Source: Rhodoluna sp. (lineage in GTDB: Bacteria > Actinomycetota > Actinomycetes > Actinomycetales > Microbacteriaceae). From it: DNA of 64,000 nucleotides. Each line of letters opens with the position of its first letter. Position 1 is the stretch's first letter. Location: NCBI RefSeq assembly GCF_024641065.1, contig NZ_JAHEDV010000003.1, forward strand, positions 105,160-169,159, written 5' to 3'. Shown here piece after piece: positions 27,036 to 35,648 of the stretch. Position numbers and translations under genes: made by a program. The notes below the pieces were generated by a model. It was not told the origin of the DNA and searched no databases. It saw nothing but the letters and a program-made list of their open reading frames with translations.

Positions 27036-28644
27036 CTAGGGCAGCTGCCTTCGCGGCCTCAGGTGAGGTTGCGGCCAACACCTTGTTTGCAATTTCTTTG
27101 CAGGCGCCAAGATCAAGCGATGACAAAGCGTTGCGAACCACAGTCACCTGTGACTTTGAAACGCTCACAGATGTAATGCCAAGCCCGGCCAACACCACTG
27201 CAAAAGCTGGGTCAGATGCGCTCTCGCCACAAACACCAACTGAGATGCCCGCCTTCTTGCCACCATCAGCGATACGGGCGAGGGTGCGAATCAATCCCGG
27301 CTGCCAGTGGTTTAGCAATGCGCCCAGCGAAGGGTTCATGCGGTCAGCGGCAAATAGGTACTGTGACAAGTCGTTGGTTCCAACGCTCACAAAGTCAACA
27401 ACGCCTTCAAGCTGCTCAATCATGGCAGCGATAGAAGGGGTCTCAACCATTACGCCGACCTTGTAGCCACCGATGCTGCGTGCCAAATCAGCAAAAGCCT
27501 TAGCTTCGCCAACGGTTGCGATCATTGGTGCCATAACCCAAACTTCGCGACCGGTTGCAACTCGAGCCAACTCGAGGCTCTTCAACTGGTCTTCGATGAA
27601 TTCGCGGTGATCTTGAATCAAGCGGTAGCCGCGAACACCCAGAGATGGGTTTTCTTCGTGAGGCATGTTCAAGAATGGCACTGGCTTGTCGCTGCCTGCA
27701 TCGATGGTGCGAACCACGATTGGGCCAGCCGGTGCAGCCGCAAGAATTGCGCTGTAGCTTGCAACCTGGTCATCAATGCTTGGTGCGGTGTTGGCAGAAA
27801 GATACAAAAGCTCGGTGCGGAACAAGCCAACACCCTCGGCCTTGGTTTCGGCGGTCGCACCTTCGGCGTCAGCCAAGGTTCCAATGTTTGCGCGAACCGG
27901 AATCACTGGTTCTGCGTTCAAGGCCACGAACTCAATTGCCTTGGTAGCCAAAGTTTCGTCGCCGCCAAAAACAACACGGTCGCCAACTGGGTCAACCAAA
28001 ACAGTGTCGCCATTTTCAAGGTCTGCTGCAGCACCACAAGAAACCACTGCTGGGATGCTCCTTGAGCGGCAGATGATTGCGGTGTGGCTGGTTGGTCCAC
28101 CCTTGAGGGTGATTACGCCAACTACTGCTTTGGTGAACTGAGCGGTGTCGGCTGGTGAGAAGTCGTCGCCAACCAAAACATAGCGACCAATCTCAGGCAA
28201 GGTTAGAGCCATTTCGATGCCGGCAAGATCTGCCTGCACACGACGAGATAGGTCTTGAAGGTCTTTGACGCGCTCGTCAAAATCAGGGTCGCCGCCAAGA
28301 ATCTCGGCAAAGGTGTTTACCGCCATGCCATAAGCAGCGCCAGCGGTCCAGCCGTCATCCAGATTGCCCTCGGCTACTTCAAAAAGCTCTTCATCTTCAA
28401 GCAAAAATTTGAGCGCCTCAAAGATCTCGGCACTTGTGCCGCCGGCACGAACACCCAGGGCATCCAAATTTTCAGACACATTCGCAATTGCCACCTTCAG
28501 AGCTGAGCGCTCTTCATCAACCGACTTGGATGATTTGGTCCACTCAGGGAGCGGGGCCTGTGGCTTAACAATGTGAACTTCGCCGACTGCGGAGTTAAGG
28601 CCTACACCTAGACCTGAAAGTACGGTGCCCTGAGCGACTGACAA
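27016..28644 (-). CDS. ptsI: PTS Enzyme I (phosphoenolpyruvate-protein phosphotransferase)
   Basis: A 542-residue cytoplasmic enzyme that autophosphorylates from PEP and passes phosphate to HPr. The active-site His is in GGPTSHTAIICRS, and the PEP-binding domain includes FRTELLYL, RTIDAGSDKP and the GVCGESASDP end motif. The start is TTG at 28644, five bases after the ptsH stop, with GAAGGG upstream. The order is ptsH-ptsI-ldh on the minus strand. Confidence 0.95.
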   Translation of the reverse strand: MSVAQGTVLSGLGVGLNSAVGEVHIVKPQAPLPEWTKSSKSVDEERSALKVAIANVSENLDALGVRAGGTSAEIFEALKFLLEDEELFEVAEGNLDDGWTAGAAYGMAVNTFAEILGGDPDFDERVKDLQDLSRRVQADLAGIEMALTLPEIGRYVLVGDDFSPADTAQFTKAVVGVITLKGGPTSHTAIICRSRSIPAVVSCGAAADLENGDTVLVDPVGDRVVFGGDETLATKAIEFVALNAEPVIPVRANIGTLADAEGATAETKAEGVGLFRTELLYLSANTAPSIDDQVASYSAILAAAPAGPIVVRTIDAGSDKPVPFLNMPHEENPSLGVRGYRLIQDHREFIEDQLKSLELARVATGREVWVMAPMIATVGEAKAFADLARSIGGYKVGVMVETPSIAAMIEQLEGVVDFVSVGTNDLSQYLFAADRMNPSLGALLNHWQPGLIRTLARIADGGKKAGISVGVCGESASDPAFAVVLAGLGITSVSVSKSQVTVVRNALSSLDLGACKEIANKVLAATSPEAAKAAALDALSQL

Positions 28645-28649
28645 CTTAG

Positions 28650-28919
28650 TTAGCCCTTCAAGAACTCTTGGATCTGGCCAGCGATTTCGCCAGCAACAGT
28701 TGAATCCTCGGTTTCAATCTGAAGGGTCAGCTTTTCGCCGGTCTTGATCTTCAGCGACATCAGCATCAGTGCTGAGTTTGCTTTTACGAATTCTTCGCCT
28801 TCACGACCGATGGTGATGGTCAAGCCAGACTCTTTAACTAGCTTTACGATTTGGCTTGCTGGGCGGGCGTGCAGACCGATTGGGTCTAGAACCTCAACCT
28901 CGTGTGCGATTGCTGACAT
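28650..28919 (-). CDS. ptsH: PTS phosphocarrier protein HPr
   Basis: 89 residues. The phosphorylated His lies in GLHARPAS near residue 16; a regulatory-Ser region follows in the NSALMLMSL segment. GGAG nine bases before the ATG at 28919 sets the start; the frame to 28964 is upstream leader. It passes phosphate from Enzyme I to the divergently encoded fructose-type EII. Confidence 0.95.
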   Translation of the reverse strand: MSAIAHEVEVLDPIGLHARPASQIVKLVKESGLTITIGREGEEFVKANSALMLMSLKIKTGEKLTLQIETEDSTVAGEIAGQIQEFLKG

Positions 28920-29057
28920 ATGAATTGCTCCGTCATTAAATTTGTTGGGTTTTAAGTTTCTCACGCTCTAGGGGTAAACAATCAATAAGGAGTCGATTTG
29001 GCGCTTTATCCCAGAGAAAAGGGCTAGTCTTCTTTTGTCCATTTCCTACAAATTTGA

Positions 29058-29079
29058 AATGTTACTTTCTCGCAACATT
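29058..29079. promoter_or_regulatory. AATGTT-N10-AACATT inverted repeat in the PTS divergent region
   Basis: Six-base perfect arms lie in the 245-nt region between divergent ptsH and the IIA gene, 86 nt before the IIA start. Position and symmetry fit an operator for a sugar-responsive repressor, but no regulator gene is adjacent and the arms are short. Confidence 0.35.
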
Positions 29080-29164
29080 ACGTGTAAATACCAAAAAGCC
29101 TGAGAAAAGGCTGGGTATCGTAAGGTTCGAGCGAGCAACAAGAGCTTCCAAAGGAGCAAGCAAT

Positions 29165-29617
29165 TTGACCACCGCAATTACCACTGCAGACATCGTCATC
29201 GTTGATATCGATGCCACCACCAAAGAAGAGGCAACTCGTCAGCTAGCTGAGCGTTTGGTTTCTGCAGGTCGCGTTACCGAGATCGAGGGTTACCTCGCAG
29301 CAGTAGCAAAGCGCGAAGAACACTTCCCAACTGGCATCGAGGGTGGCATTGCTATTCCTCACGCACAGAGTGACCTAGTCACCGCTCCATCTGTTGCTGT
29401 TGCAACCTCAGTAGCCGGCATCGACTTCGGCGCTGACGATGGCCCGTCTCACCTAATCTTCTTGATCGCAGCTCCAGCTGCTGGCGATGGCGCACACCTT
29501 TCTATCCTTGCTTCACTTGCTCGCAAGGTAATGCACGAAGAGTTCCGTGATGCTCTTCGCGCCGACAAGAACCCAGCCTCAATCGCAGAAACCGTAACCC
29601 GAGAGGTACAAAACTAA
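29165..29617 (+). CDS. PTS fructose-type EIIA component
   Basis: A 150-residue EIIA of the fructose/mannitol type that accepts phosphate from HPr. The active-site His is in GGIAIPHAQSD. TTG at 29165 is chosen because AAGGAG lies about nine bases upstream; the frame to 29054 is leader. The stop overlaps the EIIB start by one base. Separate A, B and C proteins contrast with the usual single fused fructose EII. Confidence 0.9.
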   Translation: MTTAITTADIVIVDIDATTKEEATRQLAERLVSAGRVTEIEGYLAAVAKREEHFPTGIEGGIAIPHAQSDLVTAPSVAVATSVAGIDFGADDGPSHLIFLIAAPAAGDGAHLSILASLARKVMHEEFRDALRADKNPASIAETVTREVQN

Positions 29618-30051
29618 TGGCAAAGATCGTTTGCGTAACTTCATGCATCACCGGCATCGCCCACACCTACATGGCAGCAGAAGCTCTTGAGCAGGCTGGC
29701 AAGAAGCTAGGTCACGAGGTAATCGTCGAGACCCAGGGTTCAGCAGGTTCAAACCCGCTTAGCCAGGCAGTAATCGATTCTGCAGATGCAGTAATTTTTG
29801 GCGTTGACCTAGAGGTAAAAGGCCGTGAGCGTTTCAACGGCAAGCCTTACATCGAGGTTCCAGTTGCTAAGGCAATGAAAAACGCACAAGACTTGGTCAA
29901 CCAGGTACTAGAGGCTGCCGCTAACGGCACCGCTGCAAAGGTTGGCGAAGGTTCTTCAGCGAAACCTGCTGAGAAACAGGAACAGGCAGTGAAGCCTGCA
30001 ACTGAAAAGAAGAGCGGTGGCTTCTTGGCCGGCCTCTTCGGTAAAAAGTAG
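29617..30051 (+). CDS. PTS fructose-type EIIB component
   Basis: 144 residues. The phosphorylated Cys is in VTSCITGIAHTYMAAEAL, the fructose EIIB signature. A ~40-residue Ala/Glu/Lys/Pro-rich tail ending GGFLAGLFGKK looks like the remnant of the linker found in fused EIIBC proteins. It starts on the last base of the EIIA stop. Confidence 0.92.
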   Translation: MAKIVCVTSCITGIAHTYMAAEALEQAGKKLGHEVIVETQGSAGSNPLSQAVIDSADAVIFGVDLEVKGRERFNGKPYIEVPVAKAMKNAQDLVNQVLEAAANGTAAKVGEGSSAKPAEKQEQAVKPATEKKSGGFLAGLFGKK

Positions 30052-30088
30052 TAATCCCACTAATCCCCCTAACTCTTAGGAGACTCAA

Positions 30089-31228
30089 TTGAGTAACGCA
30101 TCAATTGGAACCCGCATCCGCCAGTGGCTGATGACCGGTGTTTCACACATGATTCCATTCGTAGCCGCCGGCGGTATCCTTATCGCTCTTGGCTTCTTGT
30201 TCGGCACCTGGGCAATGGGTACTGACCCAGCCACCGGTGGTATCCGTGTTTACGACGCAGCTCTTGCAGGCGTTAACGAAGACGGTAGCTTCAACCTTGG
30301 CAACCTAGGCAACTGGGCATTCATCATTTTCTGGCTAGGTAAGGCTGCATTCGCATTCTTCGTGCCAGTTCTTGCTGGTTACATTGCCTTCGCAATTGCT
30401 GACCGTCCAGGTCTTGCTCCAGGCTTCGTTGCAGGTGCACTTGCAACCGGTCTTGACGGCAACCCACTTGGCACCGGCACTGGCTTCCTAGGTGCAATCA
30501 TCGGTGGTTTCATCGCTGGTTTTGCTGCTCTATGGATCAGCCGTTGGCCTGTAGCTAACTGGATCAAGCCAGTTATGCCAGTAGTTGTAATTCCTCTACT
30601 TGCAACCATCATCACCGGTTTCGTAATGGTTCTAGTTCTAAAGGGCCCAATCTCAGGTCTAGCTAACGGTCTAACCGAGTGGCTAGGCAGCCTATCAGGC
30701 GCTGGCATTGTGATCCTAGGTATCGTTATCGGTCTAATGATGGCATTCGACATGGGTGGCCCAGTTAACAAGGTTGCTTACACCTTCGGTGTTACCGGTC
30801 TTGCTGCTGCAGGTGCCGTAGCTGAAGCTCCAGAGTTCGTTGTTATGGCGATCGTTATGGCTGCAGGTATGACTCCTCCACTAGGTCTTGCTCTTGCAAC
30901 CGTTCTTCGCAAGTCTGCATTCTCTGAGTCAGAGCGCGAAAACGGTAAGGCTGGCTGGTTGCTAGGTGCATCATTCATCTCTGAAGGTGCAATCCCATTC
31001 GCAGCTGCTGACCCAATCCGCGTTATCCCATCAATCATGATTGGTTCTGGTGTAACCGGTGCACTTGTTGGTGTATTCGGCAACCAGTTGCGCGCACCTC
31101 ACGGTGGTATCTTCGTGTTCCCTCTAGTTAGCAACGTACTTACCTACATCCTTGCTATCGCTATCGGTACCGTAGTAACCGCAGTTCTAGTACTAGTTGC
31201 AAAGAGCATTGGCAACAAGGCTGAGTAA
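30089..31228 (+). CDS. PTS fructose-type EIIC membrane permease
   Basis: A 379-residue integral membrane component with about nine to ten hydrophobic segments. It forms the sugar channel and phosphorylation site for the incoming sugar; SHMIPFVAAGGI and FDMGGPVNKVAYTF are fructose-EIIC signatures. TTG at 30089 follows TAGGAG at a good distance. Fructose is the most likely substrate; related hexoses or mannitol are possible. Confidence 0.93.
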   Translation: MSNASIGTRIRQWLMTGVSHMIPFVAAGGILIALGFLFGTWAMGTDPATGGIRVYDAALAGVNEDGSFNLGNLGNWAFIIFWLGKAAFAFFVPVLAGYIAFAIADRPGLAPGFVAGALATGLDGNPLGTGTGFLGAIIGGFIAGFAALWISRWPVANWIKPVMPVVVIPLLATIITGFVMVLVLKGPISGLANGLTEWLGSLSGAGIVILGIVIGLMMAFDMGGPVNKVAYTFGVTGLAAAGAVAEAPEFVVMAIVMAAGMTPPLGLALATVLRKSAFSESERENGKAGWLLGASFISEGAIPFAAADPIRVIPSIMIGSGVTGALVGVFGNQLRAPHGGIFVFPLVSNVLTYILAIAIGTVVTAVLVLVAKSIGNKAE

Positions 31229-31262
31229 TCAGCTTTAGCTAACGTCTTTTCGACAAATTGAG

Positions 31263-31292
31263 AAGGGCCTGGGAGTAATCCCAGGCCCTTTT
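31263..31292 (+). terminator. Rho-independent terminator after the PTS operon
   Basis: A perfect 12-bp stem (31263-31274 with 31279-31290) with a GTAA tetraloop and four T residues ends the EIIA-B-C transcript just before the ABC exporter genes. Confidence 0.9.
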
Positions 31293-31309
31293 CGCATAAA
31301 CTTGGGCAG

Positions 31310-32164
31310 GTGAACGACATGGATTATTCAGCGTATGCAGAGGCGCACGGCCTCAAGCGAATGGGTGCTCGCCCTCCGTTTTCTGAATACCTTCGTGATG
31401 CCTGGGTGCGCCGCGATTTTGCCGTCACCCTCTCGGCATACTCAAATGAAGCTGCCAATTCCCACAACCGCCTCGGTCGCTGGTGGACAGTTCTTTTGCC
31501 AACCATCCAAGCTGGCACCTATGGGCTCATCTTTGGCCTAATTCTTCAGGGCAATCGCCCCGACAACTTCTTGCCGTTTTTGTTCACCGGTGTTTTCTTG
31601 TTTGCATTCTTCTCAGCAAGCTTTTCATCAGGAGCCAGTGCACTGACCGGAAACGTTGGCTTGGTCAAGAGCCTGAGCTTTCCGCGCATTTTGCTACCTA
31701 TCTCTTCGGTGCTCAGCCAGTTCTTCAACTTCTTGCCGCAGCTCGGTGTCTTGGCGCTTTTGCTGATCGGAATTCAACAAACCATTAGCTGGACTTGGTT
31801 GGCACTGATTCCGATCATGATTCTGATGGTCATTTTTGCCTCGGGTCTTGCCATGATTGCGGCGCGACTGACCGTTCAGGTTCGAGACCTTAGCCAATTG
31901 ATTCCATTCGTCACACGCATTGCTTTTTATATCAGCGGAATCTTCTTCAGCATCGACACTGTTTTGTCGGGTATTCCGGTGCTTCACGCGATCATGCAGT
32001 GGAACCCGATTTATGACTTCGTTGAACTTGCTCGAGGCGCGGTTGTTGTTGGCCACGAGATGACTCCGCACCTATGGATCGCAACATCGGTGTGGGCATT
32101 TGGGTTGTTTATTTTTGGAACCATCTTCTTCTGGAGAGCGGAGGAGCGCTATGGCCGCGACTGA
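31310..32164 (+). CDS. ABC-2 type polysaccharide export permease (TagG/RfbD-like)
   Basis: 284 residues: a cytoplasmic N-terminal ~45 residues then six hydrophobic segments, the arrangement of TagG-type permeases that export undecaprenyl-linked wall polymers. GTG at 31310 has a TAAACT -10-like hexamer about 7 nt upstream, so leaderless translation is possible; ATG at 31319 is an alternative. It overlaps the ATPase gene by 14 nt. Confidence 0.87.
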   Translation: MNDMDYSAYAEAHGLKRMGARPPFSEYLRDAWVRRDFAVTLSAYSNEAANSHNRLGRWWTVLLPTIQAGTYGLIFGLILQGNRPDNFLPFLFTGVFLFAFFSASFSSGASALTGNVGLVKSLSFPRILLPISSVLSQFFNFLPQLGVLALLLIGIQQTISWTWLALIPIMILMVIFASGLAMIAARLTVQVRDLSQLIPFVTRIAFYISGIFFSIDTVLSGIPVLHAIMQWNPIYDFVELARGAVVVGHEMTPHLWIATSVWAFGLFIFGTIFFWRAEERYGRD

Positions 32165-32918
32165 TAACCGCAAGCCGGCCGTTGTCGTTGATGACGTTCA
32201 CATTGTTTACAAGGTTTATGCCAGCGGAAAGCTAGCAACTGGCGACGCCGGAAGAAACGGCCTCTTGAAAAAGAAGGTCAAGCTTCGCGAAGTGCACGCG
32301 GTCAAAGGCGTTAGCTTCACAATCTATGAGGGCGAATCAATCGGATTGATTGGTAGCAACGGTTCAGGCAAGTCATCTTTGATGCGCGCTGTTGCCGGCC
32401 TGACTCCGATTGACCAAGGAAACATCTATGCCTCGGCTCGCCCAACCCTTCTAGGTGTTGGCGCAGCATTGCTGCCAAAGCTCTCTGGTGAAAAGAACAT
32501 CATGATTGGCGGCATGGCTATGGGCCTTGACCGCAAGTCAGCCCAGGCATCACTAGAGCCGGTCACCGAGTTCGCAGGGCTACAAGACTTTATCGATCTA
32601 CCGATGCGAACCTATTCATCAGGCATGTCAGCTCGTCTGCGCTTTGCAATCGCGGCCTACCGCGACCACGACATCTTGATCATCGATGAAGCTTTGGCGG
32701 TTGGTGACAGCGCCTTCCGCAAGCGTTCAGAAGCTCGCATGCGTGAACTTCGCGACACCGCCGGCACCGTGTTTTTGGTCAGCCACAGCATGAAGTCAAT
32801 TCTCGACACCTGCAACCGAGTTATCTGGCTCGAAAAGGGTGTGCTGCGCATGGATGGCGACCCGCAGACCGTGGTCGATGCCTACAACGCTGAAAACGGC
32901 TCGGACATCATCGACTAA
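32151..32918 (+). CDS. ABC exporter ATP-binding protein (TagH/RfbE-like)
   Basis: A 255-residue ATPase: Walker A GSNGSGKSS, signature YSSGMSARLRFA, Walker B ILIIDEALAVGD and a switch His in VSHSM. The N-terminal part before Walker A is typical of polysaccharide exporters. The ATG at 32151 has GAGGAG upstream and overlaps the permease gene. With the permease it should flip or export a lipid-linked glycan, plausibly the polymer built by the 6-21 kb locus. Confidence 0.9.
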   Translation: MAATDNRKPAVVVDDVHIVYKVYASGKLATGDAGRNGLLKKKVKLREVHAVKGVSFTIYEGESIGLIGSNGSGKSSLMRAVAGLTPIDQGNIYASARPTLLGVGAALLPKLSGEKNIMIGGMAMGLDRKSAQASLEPVTEFAGLQDFIDLPMRTYSSGMSARLRFAIAAYRDHDILIIDEALAVGDSAFRKRSEARMRELRDTAGTVFLVSHSMKSILDTCNRVIWLEKGVLRMDGDPQTVVDAYNAENGSDIID

Positions 32919-32920
32919 TT

Positions 32921-33928
32921 ATGGCCAAGACTTATCCGGCAATCTCGGTAATCATGCCGGTGCTCAATGAGCAAGACCACCTCGCGGCTGCAGTCGAAAG
33001 CGTGCTTTCGCAAAACTACCCGGGCCAATTTGAATTGCTTTTGTGCCTTGGCCCATCAACCGATTCGACCAATCAAATCGCTGCCAGTCTCGCGCTAGCC
33101 GACCCGCGAATACGACCAATCAATAACCCGCGAGGCTTGACCACAGTCGGGTTGAACGAGGCCATTCGCCAGGCGCAGTTCGACATCATCATTCGCATCG
33201 ATGCTCACAGTGAACCGACGCCCGGCTATTTTCAGCGCGGTGTTGAAATCTTGGATGAACAAAAAGCTGACTTGCTCGGTGGCATCATGGACGCCCGCGG
33301 CAAGGCAAGTTTTCAAAGTGCAACCGCCTGGGCTTACACCAGCAGATTTGGCATCGGTGGTGCAGCCTTTCACGTTGGCGGCGAGGCTGGCGAAGCCGAA
33401 AGCGCCTACCTCGGAATCTTTCGCAAGAGCGCACTGATTCGAGTTGGCGGCTATGACGAGGCAATCATTCGTGGTGAAGACTGGGATCTAGCTCAGCGCA
33501 TCAAGAAGACCGGTGGCCTGGTTTGGTTCAGCCCTGAACTGCGAGTGGTTTATTGGCCGCGCGGTCGCTTCGACCGATTGGTAAAGCAGTTTTATTCAAC
33601 CGGTGTTTGGCGCGGCGACCTAACTCGTCGAGACCTTCGAGGTGCCCCAAAGCGTTACTTTGCTCCGCCACTCTTGGTGGCCTCTGTGATCATTGGTTTA
33701 GTTGCCGCAGTATTTGGCTGGTTGATTGGCATTCTGCCGGCGGCAGCCTATTTGCTAGGTGTAGCCGGTTTGGCCGTTACCGCAAGCAAACTAAGCCTCA
33801 AGGCTCGGGTTGCACTGATGATTGTTCTGCCAACCATGCATTTCAGTTGGGGTTGGGGTTTCTGGGTTGGCTTACTCAAAGGCGCCAGCGGAACCATCGA
33901 CCGCAGTCGAGTTACTAAGAAGTCATAA
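32921..33928 (+). CDS. Glycosyltransferase family 2 with C-terminal membrane segments
   Basis: 335 residues. The GT2 domain carries ISVIMPVLNEQDHL, LGPSTDST, RIDAHSEP and a GEDWDLAQRI acceptor-side motif. Two to three hydrophobic segments follow after about residue 245. The layout resembles ExoA-type succinoglycan glycosyltransferases. It starts 2 nt after the ATPase stop, in the export operon. The sugar is unknown. Confidence 0.85.
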   Translation: MAKTYPAISVIMPVLNEQDHLAAAVESVLSQNYPGQFELLLCLGPSTDSTNQIAASLALADPRIRPINNPRGLTTVGLNEAIRQAQFDIIIRIDAHSEPTPGYFQRGVEILDEQKADLLGGIMDARGKASFQSATAWAYTSRFGIGGAAFHVGGEAGEAESAYLGIFRKSALIRVGGYDEAIIRGEDWDLAQRIKKTGGLVWFSPELRVVYWPRGRFDRLVKQFYSTGVWRGDLTRRDLRGAPKRYFAPPLLVASVIIGLVAAVFGWLIGILPAAAYLLGVAGLAVTASKLSLKARVALMIVLPTMHFSWGWGFWVGLLKGASGTIDRSRVTKKS

Positions 33929-33937
33929 ACTAAACCC

Positions 33938-34630
33938 ATGTCAAAACAGGTCGTAATTCTCGCCGCCGGCATGGGCACCCGCCTAGCCCGCCCGCTTCCG
34001 AAGCCACTTACCGAGCTTCGCGACGGCCGTTCAATCATGCGACAGCAATTCGACAACATCGAGACCGCCTTCGGCGAAGCTGCCCGCGTAATGGTGGTTG
34101 TTGGCTTCAAGCTCGAGGCAATCATCGAGCGATTCCCTGAAGCCAGCTTTGTCTACAACGAGTTCTATGACCAGACCAATACATCCAAGAGTCTTTTGAA
34201 AGCACTAAAAGCCTCTGGCGATGGCAGCGTTTTGTGGCTGAACGGCGACGTAGTTTTTGACCCTCAGGTTTTGACCCGCGTTACCCCGCTGATTGAGGCT
34301 GAAGAATCTTTTGTTGTCGTCAACACCGCAAAGGTGAGCGACGAAGAAGTTAAATACACCGTGGATGCCTCTGGCTTTATCAACCAGCTGTCGAAGCAGG
34401 TTGTTGGCGGTCTTGGCGAAGCCGTTGGCATCAACCACATTGGTGCTCGCGACAAAGCCACTTTGATCAAGCGTCTAGCCGAGGTTGATGACCAAGATTA
34501 TTTTGAACGCGGCATCGAGGTTGCAATTGAGTCAGACGGCCTGAAGTTCAAGGCCGTAGACATCAGCGACCTTTACGCAGTTGAGGTTGATTTTGCTGAA
34601 GACCTCGAACGCGCTAACCAGCACGTTTAG
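33938..34630 (+). CDS. NTP-transferase domain protein (LicC-like nucleotidyltransferase)
   Basis: A 230-residue single-domain nucleotidyltransferase with LAAGMGTRLARPLPKPL, the family P-loop-like signature, and WLNGDVVFDP, the metal-binding Asp motif. Short enzymes of this layout include choline-phosphate and other polyol-phosphate cytidylyltransferases, which fits a supplier of an activated phospho-substituent for the exported polymer. The substrate is not determinable from sequence. It is the last gene of the export operon. Confidence 0.78.
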   Translation: MSKQVVILAAGMGTRLARPLPKPLTELRDGRSIMRQQFDNIETAFGEAARVMVVVGFKLEAIIERFPEASFVYNEFYDQTNTSKSLLKALKASGDGSVLWLNGDVVFDPQVLTRVTPLIEAEESFVVVNTAKVSDEEVKYTVDASGFINQLSKQVVGGLGEAVGINHIGARDKATLIKRLAEVDDQDYFERGIEVAIESDGLKFKAVDISDLYAVEVDFAEDLERANQHV

Positions 34631-34655
34631 TTTGTGCTGATAGGTTTAGCAATTT

Positions 34656-35609
34656 TTAGGCGTTCCAGGCGCTTTCAATAATGTCGTGAAGGTTCTTCTT
34701 TGCCTTCCAGCCGAGAGCCTTCTCAATTCGCGAGACATCGGCAGCCAAGAACGGTGGGTCGCCCGCGCGACGCTCGAGAACGTCGGTGTCAAAATCGATT
34801 CCGCTAACTGCCTTGATCTCGGCAAGAACTTCAAAAACGCTCGAACCCTGGCCAGTGCCCACGTTGAAAGTATCGTGAGGTCGAACGTCAAAATCGAGGT
34901 AGTCAAGCGCACTTAGGTGAGCCTCGGCAAGATCAAGCACGTGAACATAGTCACGCACGCAGCTGCCATCGGGAGTGTCATAGTCGTCACCGAAGACCAC
35001 TGGGTTTTTGTTCGCACGGATAGCCGCAAAAACAATTGGAACCAAGTTGGCTACCGCGGTGTCGGCTAGATCAGGCCAGCCGGCTCCGGCGACGTTGAAA
35101 TAGCGGAGGTTAGCGCCACGTAGACCCCAAGCTCGCTTGGCGTTGGCAACCATCCACTCACCAATCAGTTTGGTTTCGCCATATGGGTTGATTGGCTTGC
35201 AGTCGATGTCTTCAGAAACGGCCGGCACATCTGGCATTCCATAGGTTGCCGCTGAAGACGAGAAAACAAGTTTCTCTACGCCGGTTGCATGCATAGCTGA
35301 GAGCAAATTAGCCATGCCGCCGATGTTTTGTTCGTAGTAAAACTCAGGCATCTCTACCGATTGGCCAACCTGCTTGCGTGCAGCAAAGTGAATAACTGCG
35401 TCGACCTCAGAGTCGGTGAAAGTCTGAGCAAGGATGCTCTTTGCGTCAGGCGCAGCTAGGTCTAGCTGAAGAAGTTCGGCACCATCGAGACGGGCCTCGA
35501 TGCCGGCGGTCATGTCATCGGCAACAATTACGCTGTCTCCTCGCTCTTGCAAAAGACGCACAACGTGAGAACCGATGTATCCGGCACCGCCGGTAACTAG
35601 AACCTTCAT
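34656..35609 (-). CDS. galE: UDP-glucose 4-epimerase
   Basis: A 317-residue short-chain dehydrogenase-fold epimerase interconverting UDP-glucose and UDP-galactose. Motifs: VTGGAGYIGSH, FSSSAATYG and YGETK (catalytic Tyr/Lys). It is convergent with the nucleotidyltransferase gene. No good ribosome-binding site precedes the ATG at 35609, but a TAAACT -10-like hexamer ends 8 nt upstream, so the mRNA may be leaderless. Confidence 0.93.
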   Translation of the reverse strand: MKVLVTGGAGYIGSHVVRLLQERGDSVIVADDMTAGIEARLDGAELLQLDLAAPDAKSILAQTFTDSEVDAVIHFAARKQVGQSVEMPEFYYEQNIGGMANLLSAMHATGVEKLVFSSSAATYGMPDVPAVSEDIDCKPINPYGETKLIGEWMVANAKRAWGLRGANLRYFNVAGAGWPDLADTAVANLVPIVFAAIRANKNPVVFGDDYDTPDGSCVRDYVHVLDLAEAHLSALDYLDFDVRPHDTFNVGTGQGSSVFEVLAEIKAVSGIDFDTDVLERRAGDPPFLAADVSRIEKALGWKAKKNLHDIIESAWNA

Positions 35610-35636
35610 ATCAACTGAGTTTAGCCGAGCGAGGTT

Positions 35637-35642
35637 TACGCT
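35637..35642 (+). promoter_or_regulatory. -10 element TACGCT of a leaderless transcript
   Basis: The hexamer ends exactly six bases before the ATG at 35649, and no ribosome-binding site is present. That is the geometry of leaderless actinobacterial promoters, with transcription starting at or next to the start codon. Confidence 0.55.
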
Positions 35643-35648
35643 ATTGGC

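Noticed and set aside
5155..35609. Whole-locus transfer as a genomic island
   Set aside because: No integrase, transposase, attachment-site repeats or flanking tRNA was seen, and housekeeping genes (pts, ldh) are interspersed. Only the DUF2599 pair looks compositionally different by eye.
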